A stretch of DNA of 37,707 nucleotides from Actinomycetota bacterium. GTDB taxonomy: Bacteria > Actinomycetota > Geothermincolia > Geothermincolales > RBG-13-55-18. The notes under the pieces are model-generated. The model saw only the letters and a program-made list of their open reading frames with translations, was not told the DNA's origin and did not search any database. Made by a program: the position numbers and the translations under genes. This document shows, piece after piece, positions 32,596 through 37,707 of this stretch (the stretch's first letter is position 1; every line of letters starts with the position of its first letter). The stretch is from assembly GCA_013178005.1 (NCBI GenBank), contig JABLXL010000034.1, forward strand, positions 1-37,707. Reading direction: 5' to 3'.

Positions 32596-34236
32596 CTATC
32601 CGTCCCTGGCCAGTTCCCCCACCTTGCTTGGGCTCTCCACCGCCGCGCCTTCAGCCTCAGCCAGCGCCAGGTCTTGGTAAGCGTGAAAAAGGCGGGCGCA
32701 GTAGTCGTCCCAGCGCTCGCAGATCTCGAGCGTCCTCGCGTTCATCTCGAAGAGGTGCGGGATGGCGAGCAGCTCCTCTATCTCCCGGGAAAAGTCCGCG
32801 ACGAGGCCTGGGTCGGCTCCCCGCAGGATGCTGGCCACGCATTCCGGCGCCGGGTACCATTCCGCCACGCGCTGGAAGTCCCGGTGCATCTGGGTGAGAA
32901 GCACATTGCGCGGCCCCTCCCAGAGCTCGTTGACCAGGCCGTCCCGCAGCATGCGCGGGAAGCTGGAAAAGTCCTCCATGACCCCGTGGCCGCCGAAGAC
33001 GCTGATGCCCAGGCGCGACATGTCGTTGGCGTCGGAGGCGGTGGTGATCTTCTGCAGCATCACCAGCTGCCTCACGTCGAAGCGCTTTCTCTTTATCTCC
33101 AGGGGCTCGTCGGTGGTGAGCCCCGGCGCCAGGCCGCCCGGGAGGGCGATGAAATCCCGGTAGAGCTTGAAGCACCCCGCCACGCTGCGCCGCGCCAGGC
33201 GCTCGTGCCTATCCAGTTGCCAGGCCGCCATGGGGAAGGAGGCGATGGGCAGCCCGAAGGCGGTGCGGAATTCGGCGTACTTTCGGCACTCCCGCAAGCC
33301 GCGCAGCAAGCCGCTGCTCATGCCGATGCCCACCACCAGGCGGGAGAGGGTGAGCACGATGCCCACTACGTTGGCCACCCCCCGGTCCAGTGGCCCCACG
33401 GGATAGGCCAGGGCGCCGTCGAAGGTGATCTCGGCGGTGGGGAGTTCCACCGTCCCCAGCTTCCACTTCAGGCGGTCGATGGTGTAGCCGTTGCGCTTTT
33501 CCCTTTCCTTGTCCCCGGGCAGCCACATGGGGACGACGAAGAGGCCTACCCTCTCCGAGCCCTGGGGTTTGGCCGTGACCACTGCATAGTCCGCGTGGGC
33601 TGCGGAGCAGAAGAACTTGTTGCCGTAGAGGCGCCAGTCTCCTTCCTCCTGGACCGCCTCCAGGAGGTTGGCGGGTACGTCCGAGCCCCCCTGTATCTCG
33701 GAGACGAACTGGGATCCGATGGCGAAATCGCCGTCGATGCCGTCCCTGGCGTGCTCGAGGATGCGCAGGGTCTCCGGGGTATCCGCGTACTTCTCCAGCA
33801 GCGCCACCAGACCCCAGGTGCAGGCCACGGGGCAGAGGACGCCGGCCTCGGAGTTCTGGCTCAGGATGGCGATCTTGATCAAGCGGGTCCAGGGCGAGGT
33901 GCGGGGGGAGAAAAGGGCTTCGGAGAAGACTTCCTTCTCCATGACCTCGATCTCGTATGGCCTGACGATGCGGTCGATGCGGTTCTTGTGGCCGTCGTAG
34001 TGCATCATGTAGGGGCGCTTCTCCGGCGTGGAGATGCGCTCCGCGAAGTCCCGCCAGCGGAAGGAGGCCTTCTTCGAGAACGCCCTCGCCTCGCGGTCCA
34101 CCTCCTCCGCCTCCTCGCCCGCGAAGGCGCGCACCATCCCCTGGAGGAAGGGGTCATCGGCGTAGTAATCGACCTTGCTGCGCCACTCCAGGTAGGGGTT
34201 GAAAGTGTAGGGATTGTTCCTGTCCGGAAGGGACAT
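32596..34236 (-). CDS. AidB-like acyl-CoA dehydrogenase
   Basis: A 546-residue protein close to E. coli AidB in length (about 541) and layout. It has an N-terminal extension 'NNPYTFNPYLEWRSKVDYY', acyl-CoA dehydrogenase middle and C-terminal domains ('FAIGSQFVSEIQGGSDVPANLLEA', 'FGGHGVMEDFSSFPRMLRDGLVNELWEGPRNVLL'), and a helical tail. The Glu of 'LWEGPRN' aligns with the catalytic Glu. AidB itself binds DNA and has weak isovaleryl-CoA dehydrogenase activity. The linked LiuR-like regulator favours a metabolic role here, perhaps on branched or bulky acyl-CoAs. GAAGGAGG precedes the ATG. A strong promoter with an embedded operator lies about 115 nt upstream. Confidence 0.92.
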   Translation of the reverse strand: MSLPDRNNPYTFNPYLEWRSKVDYYADDPFLQGMVRAFAGEEAEEVDREARAFSKKASFRWRDFAERISTPEKRPYMMHYDGHKNRIDRIVRPYEIEVMEKEVFSEALFSPRTSPWTRLIKIAILSQNSEAGVLCPVACTWGLVALLEKYADTPETLRILEHARDGIDGDFAIGSQFVSEIQGGSDVPANLLEAVQEEGDWRLYGNKFFCSAAHADYAVVTAKPQGSERVGLFVVPMWLPGDKEREKRNGYTIDRLKWKLGTVELPTAEITFDGALAYPVGPLDRGVANVVGIVLTLSRLVVGIGMSSGLLRGLRECRKYAEFRTAFGLPIASFPMAAWQLDRHERLARRSVAGCFKLYRDFIALPGGLAPGLTTDEPLEIKRKRFDVRQLVMLQKITTASDANDMSRLGISVFGGHGVMEDFSSFPRMLRDGLVNELWEGPRNVLLTQMHRDFQRVAEWYPAPECVASILRGADPGLVADFSREIEELLAIPHLFEMNARTLEICERWDDYCARLFHAYQDLALAEAEGAAVESPSKVGELARDG

Positions 34237-34354
34237 GACACACCTCCTTCGCCCGCCGCCATCGCCTTTCGCGATCGCGACACCGCAGGCCGCTCTTGGA
34301 ATCCGGCCTCAATCGAGCCCGCAAATCCGGATAGCCTTGACGACTGCCCCAACA

Positions 34355-34384
34355 ATTTAACGTTTACGTTAACGTTATTGTCAA
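34355..34384 (-). promoter_or_regulatory. Promoter with embedded ACGTT-repeat operator for the AidB-like gene
   Basis: On the minus strand, TTGACA (34384-34379) and TTAAAT (34360-34355) are separated by 18 nt. The spacer contains the perfect palindrome ACGTTAACGT (34366-34375) within three tandem hexamers of (T/A)ACGTT type at 34359-34376. This places a repressor or MerR-type activator site exactly between -35 and -10. The likely protein is the LiuR-like MerR regulator downstream. Confidence 0.75.
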
Positions 34385-34408
34385 TATGATAATATCTGCC
34401 TCTTCCGC

Positions 34409-35007
34409 CTGTCAACAAGATGGCCGCGCCTTGAGGTCCCCTTTCGCGCGCCCTATGCATGCTTCCGCCTGAGTTGACGCCATGCGGTTTGGCTTTTCAC
34501 GCTCCCTGTCAACAAGATGGCCGCGCCTTGAGGTCCCCTTTCGCGCGCCCTATGCATGCTTCCGCCTGAGTTGACGCCATGCGGTTCGATTGTTCACGTA
34601 CACAAGGCCGGTGGCCGGCTTTGGCAGGATAATGCGCGCCTCGGTCCGAAACCCGGGCCTGGCACCCTAGCCTCAGGCCGATGGCCAGCCCTGACCCCTA
34701 GGCCTACGCCTGAGTTGACGCCATGCGGTTTGGCTTTTCACGCTCCCTGTCAACAAGATGGCCGCGCCTTGAGGTCCCTTTTCGCGCGCCCTATGCATGC
34801 TTCCGCCTGAGTTGACGCCATGCGGTTCGATTGTTCACGTACATAAGGCCGGTAGCCGGCTTTTGCAGGATAATGCGCGCCTCGGTCCGAAACCCGGGCC
34901 TGGCACCCTGGCCTCAGGCCGATGGCCAGCCCTGACCCCTAGGCCTAACCCGAGATCCGGGCCTGGCACCCTGGCCTCAGGCCGATGGCCAGCCCTGACC
35001 CCTAGGC
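34409..35007. repeat. 241-bp tandem repeat array (about 2.4 units)
   Basis: 34471-34711 and 34712-34952 are near-identical (a few substitutions, such as ACACAAGG versus ACATAAGG). A partial unit precedes them from 34409 (CCTGTCAACAAGATGGCC...), and a third copy of the last 50 nt follows at 34958-35007. Inside each unit GAGTTGACGCCATGCGGTT occurs twice, so the array is nested. The final copy includes the TAG stop of the FGGY kinase gene. No coding sequence is credible here, although the repeat opens chance frames on both strands. Confidence 0.9.
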
Positions 35008-36567
35008 CCAGTGGGAGGCGCGCTGCACCGCTTTCTTCCAGCCGGCGTAGAGCCTCTCGCGCATCTCCGCCTCCATGGCGGGCTTGAAGACGCGGTCCAC
35101 GCCGCGTATGCGCAGGATATCGTCGGGGTATTTCCATATCCCCGCCGCGATGCCGGTGAAGAAGGCGGCGCCCAGGGCGGTGGCCTCGAGCACCCGCGGG
35201 CGTTCCACCTCGGCGTCAAGGATGTCCGCCAGGAACTGCAGGAGGAAATCGTTGGCAGACGCACCCCCATCCGCCCTGATCTTCTTTGCCTCCATGCCGG
35301 TGTCCTTCTGCATGGCCTCGATGACGTCCCTGCACTGGTAGGCGATGGACTCCAGGGTCGCCCTCACCACCTGTTCCTTGGTGGTGGCGCGGGTGAGGCC
35401 GATGACGGTTCCGCGGGCATAGGGATCCCAGTAAGGCGCGGTGAGCCCGGTGAAGGCGGGGACGACGTAGACGCCCCCGCAGTCCTCGCAGGCCTGCGCC
35501 AGGTCCTGCGACTCCGCGGCGTCCTTGATTATCTTCAGGTTGTCCCTGAGCCACTGCACCGAGGAGCCGGCGCTGGAGATGATGCCCTCCATCATGTAGG
35601 TGGTCTCGCCGCCCATCTTCCAGGCGATAAGCGGGGTCAGCTTGTACACGGAGGCCATGGGCGCGTCGCCGGTGTTCATGTCGATGAAGGTGCCGGTGCC
35701 GTTGGTGCACTTAACGCTGCCCTTCTCGAAGCAAGCCTCGCCGAAGAGGGCGGCTTGCTGGTCGGCGACCACGCACCTGATGGGGATGGGGTCGCCGAAG
35801 GCCTCGGTGACGCCGAAGTCGCCGGCGGTCTCCCGGATCTCCGGGAAGACCAGCCCCCCGGGGAGACCGAAGGGCTTGAGCAGGAGGGGGCTCCAGCGCA
35901 TGCCGAAGGGGTCGTACATCCCGGTGGCGCTGACGTTGGAGAAGTCGGTGGCGTGCACCGCGCCGCGGGTGTAGTTCCACACCAGCCAGGTATCCACGGT
36001 ACCCAGGAGCAGCTTCCCCGCTTTCGCCTTCTCCGCCGCCCCCGGCACGTTGTCCAGCACCCAGCGCGCGTGGGCGGAGGACTGGGCGGGGGTCACGGTG
36101 AAATGGGCGGCGGTGATGAGCAGTTTCCCCACCAGGTTGCGGCGCAGCCCCTCGCTCAGCGGCGCGATGCGCTGGTACGCGCCGCCCAGGATGTGGAGCA
36201 GCCTGAACATGGCGCTGCGGTTGATCCTCTCGCAGGTGTCGGACATCCTGGTGTCCTGCCAGGTGATGGCGTTGTAGACCGGGTTCCCCGTCTCGGCATC
36301 CCAGATCATGCTGGTCGCCCTCTGGGTGGCGATGCCCATGGCCGCGATCTCCGCCGCCTTGATCCCCGACTCCTCAAGGACCCTTCTGGTCACCTCCACG
36401 CAGCTCTCGAAGAGGACGGACGGGTCCTGCTCCGTCCACCCGGGCTGCGGGAATATCTGCGGTATCTCGCGGTATACCTCGCGCACCACGTTGGTCTCGT
36501 GGTCGAAGATGACCGCCCTTACCCCGGTGGTGCCCACGTCGTTTACCAGGATGTATTTTTCTTCCAT
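35002..36567 (-). CDS. FGGY-family kinase, glycerol kinase-like
   Basis: A 521-residue two-domain sugar/polyol kinase. 'LVNDVGTTGVRAVIFD' is the N-terminal phosphate loop. 'YNAITWQDTR', 'DNVPGAAEKAKAGKLLLGTVDTWLVWNYT' and 'VADQQAALFGEACFEKGSVKCTNGTGTF' follow glycerol kinase closely, and 'GLTAPYWDPYARG' and 'LESIAYQCRDVIEAM' complete the FGGY signature. The glycerol-contact segment NQRET of GlpK is TQRAT here, so the contact Glu is Ala, and the PYFSGTK segment is PAQSSAH, losing the contact Tyr. The catalytic Asp of 'ADQQ' remains. Another polyol or a modified glycerol may be the substrate. The start has GAGGGCG upstream and a TATAAT about 50 nt away. The gene's 3' end falls inside the tandem repeat. 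Confidence 0.9.
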   Translation of the reverse strand: MEEKYILVNDVGTTGVRAVIFDHETNVVREVYREIPQIFPQPGWTEQDPSVLFESCVEVTRRVLEESGIKAAEIAAMGIATQRATSMIWDAETGNPVYNAITWQDTRMSDTCERINRSAMFRLLHILGGAYQRIAPLSEGLRRNLVGKLLITAAHFTVTPAQSSAHARWVLDNVPGAAEKAKAGKLLLGTVDTWLVWNYTRGAVHATDFSNVSATGMYDPFGMRWSPLLLKPFGLPGGLVFPEIRETAGDFGVTEAFGDPIPIRCVVADQQAALFGEACFEKGSVKCTNGTGTFIDMNTGDAPMASVYKLTPLIAWKMGGETTYMMEGIISSAGSSVQWLRDNLKIIKDAAESQDLAQACEDCGGVYVVPAFTGLTAPYWDPYARGTVIGLTRATTKEQVVRATLESIAYQCRDVIEAMQKDTGMEAKKIRADGGASANDFLLQFLADILDAEVERPRVLEATALGAAFFTGIAAGIWKYPDDILRIRGVDRVFKPAMEAEMRERLYAGWKKAVQRASHWA

Positions 36568-36614
36568 GAGACGCCCTCGTTTCTCTCCGCCTCCCCCGCT
36601 TCCGCCGTGCCTCT

Positions 36615-36620
36615 ATTATA
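36615..36620 (-). promoter_or_regulatory. -10 element of the FGGY kinase gene
   Basis: TATAAT on the minus strand lies about 48 nt before the ATG at 36567. No convincing -35 is present. Confidence 0.45.
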
Positions 36621-36736
36621 ATGCCTCAACCCGGCGTGGGATGGTTCGTCGACTGCGTGGACACCGAGGTCAACTATTTCAACTGCTTCAGGCGGACGAG
36701 TAGGTGGGTTAAGGCAAGGGCTGTGAAGCGGTCCGT

Positions 36737-37707
36737 TCAAGGCGCATAGCCGATGGAGTCGTGGGCCCATGTCCTCCCTCCCCCGTACACCGCGCGCTCG
36801 CAGACCACGGGCCGGTCGGAGGTTATGGCGGTGGAGACGTCCCAGGAGGTGACGTACCTGCCCACGTTGTAGGTGCGGCGGGAGCGGGCGGGAACGGTCT
36901 CCCGGGGGCCTTCCACCGGGCCCTCGGAGGTCTGGAAGTCCATGGCAACGGAGGCGGGCTGGTCCCCGGGGTTCTGCACCAGCACCCAGGTCTCGAAGTC
37001 ACCTTCCGTGCAGCCCTCGGCCAGGTACCAGGTGGCGGAGGGGGCGGTGACCCCGATGGAGTCGTGGGCCCACGTCCTCCCTCCCCCGTACACCGCGCGC
37101 TCGCAGACCACGGGCCGGTCGGAGGTGACGGCGGTGGAGACGTCCCAGGAGGTGACGTACCTGCCCAGGTTGTAGGTGCGGCGGGAGCGGGCGGGAACGG
37201 TCTCCCGGGGGCCTTCCACCGGGCCCTCGGAGGTCTGGAAATCGATGGCAACGGCGGCGGGCTCGTCCCCGGGGTTCTGCACCAGCACCCAGGTCTCGAA
37301 GTCACCTTCCGTGCAGCCCTCGGCCAGGTACCAGGTGGCGGAGGGGGCGGGACCGGAGACCGTGAAGGCGAGGGCGTTGGAGGTGCCCCCGTCGGTGGTG
37401 ACGGTCACCTCCACTACTCCCGAGACGCCGGGAGGGACGTAACAGGAAACCGAGGTGTCGCTCCAGGAATCGTAGAGGACAGCCTCCACCCCGCCGAAGG
37501 AGACGGCGGAGCCGCCCCGCGAGGGACCGAAGGCCTTGCCCACCAAGGTGACTTTATCGCCCACCCCACCCCGCGAGGGGGAGAGGGAGGTGAGATTGGG
37601 AACGACGCGGAAGGCGAGGGCGTTGGAGGTGCCCCCGTCGGTGGTGACGGTCACCTCCACTACTCCCGAGACGCCGGGGGGGACGTAACAGGAAACCGAG
37701 GTGTCGC
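36737..37707 (-). CDS. Secreted TIG/YLAEG repeat protein (5' end off window)
   Basis: The frame is open through the right edge and ends at a TAG at 36737, so only the C-terminal 320 or so residues are visible. They show the end of one TIG/IPT domain, a complete second TIG domain ('LTSLSPSRGGVGDKVTLVGKAFG', 'SVSCYVPPGVSGVVEVTV'), then two YLAEG domains of 101 residues each ('ATWYLAEGCTEGDFETWVLVQNPGD', 'YNLGRYVTSWDVST', 'VVCERAVYGGGRTWAHDSIG'). The two YLAEG domains are nearly identical in DNA (36752-37054 and 37055-37357, period 303 bp). TIG domains are immunoglobulin-like, common in surface adhesins and glycan-binding proteins. It belongs to the same exported family as the protein at 1-2029. 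Confidence 0.9.
   Translation of the reverse strand, partial: DTSVSCYVPPGVSGVVEVTVTTDGGTSNALAFRVVPNLTSLSPSRGGVGDKVTLVGKAFGPSRGGSAVSFGGVEAVLYDSWSDTSVSCYVPPGVSGVVEVTVTTDGGTSNALAFTVSGPAPSATWYLAEGCTEGDFETWVLVQNPGDEPAAVAIDFQTSEGPVEGPRETVPARSRRTYNLGRYVTSWDVSTAVTSDRPVVCERAVYGGGRTWAHDSIGVTAPSATWYLAEGCTEGDFETWVLVQNPGDQPASVAMDFQTSEGPVEGPRETVPARSRRTYNVGRYVTSWDVSTAITSDRPVVCERAVYGGGRTWAHDSIGYAP

Noticed and set aside
34409-35007. CRISPR array or coding repeats
   Set aside because: The unit is 241 bp with nested sub-repeats and only about 2.4 copies; chance frames through it change with each partial unit.
35011-36621. A 536-codon plus-strand frame
   Set aside because: It is the antisense reading of the FGGY kinase gene.

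Overview
The window is high-GC bacterial DNA with dense, short-spaced operons, strong purine-rich ribosome binding sites and several GTG/TTG starts. Several features point to a deep-branching, probably anaerobic actinobacterium, for example the Geothermincolia/OPB41 group: a secreted domain with a 'WYLAEG...ETWVLVQNP' signature, rubrerythrin, an IscU/TusA/DsrE sulfur operon and acyl-CoA dehydrogenases with TetR/MerR regulators. The taxonomic placement is inference from gene content, not from a marker gene.

Left end (1-6240). A minus-strand secreted protein with about 14 propeller-type repeats runs off the left edge. A poorly coding 0.9 kb stretch follows, then a CBS-domain protein and a CPA2-type cation/proton antiporter (minus), a divergent Crp/Fnr regulator (plus), and a 46-residue Cys-containing protein with its own promoter and terminator.

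Sulfur/redox operon (6458-11522, plus). In order: a DUF255 thioredoxin-like protein, a cysteine-desulfurase homologue that has lost the PLP-binding lysine, IscU, a double zinc-ribbon protein, a DsrE-like protein, TusA and rubrerythrin. A 15-bp hairpin closes it. The IscS homologue keeps its sulfur-carrying Cys but not the residue that holds PLP. The operon therefore looks like a sulfur or Fe-S relay fed by TusA/DsrE rather than by cysteine. This is the most interesting system in the window.

Centre (11669-24049). On the minus strand are a small coiled-coil protein and a histone-deacetylase-fold protein translationally coupled to a secreted polysaccharide deacetylase carrying four beta repeat domains. 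Two paralogous GYD-domain proteins (plus) flank a 101-bp tandem repeat. A Cys-motif membrane protein (minus) follows. The next minus-strand operon is rmlA, an rmlC-like gene without the catalytic His, rmlB and a family 2 glycosyltransferase, with no rmlD. Diverging from rmlA through mutually overlapping promoters is a transglutaminase-like membrane protein followed by a membrane protein with a C-terminal zinc ribbon. RNase D (minus) ends the block.

Right part (24821-37707). A REC-3xPAS-histidine kinase is followed by three TetR regulators, a VOC/glyoxalase protein and a small unknown (all plus). Opposite lie two acyl-CoA dehydrogenases around a LiuR-like MerR regulator, with an ACGTT-repeat operator inside the promoter of the AidB-like dehydrogenase. 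A 241-bp tandem repeat separates this from a glycerol-kinase-like FGGY kinase and runs into its stop codon. A second secreted protein, with TIG domains and two near-identical YLAEG domains, runs off the right edge.

No rRNA, tRNA, CRISPR array or transposase gene was seen.
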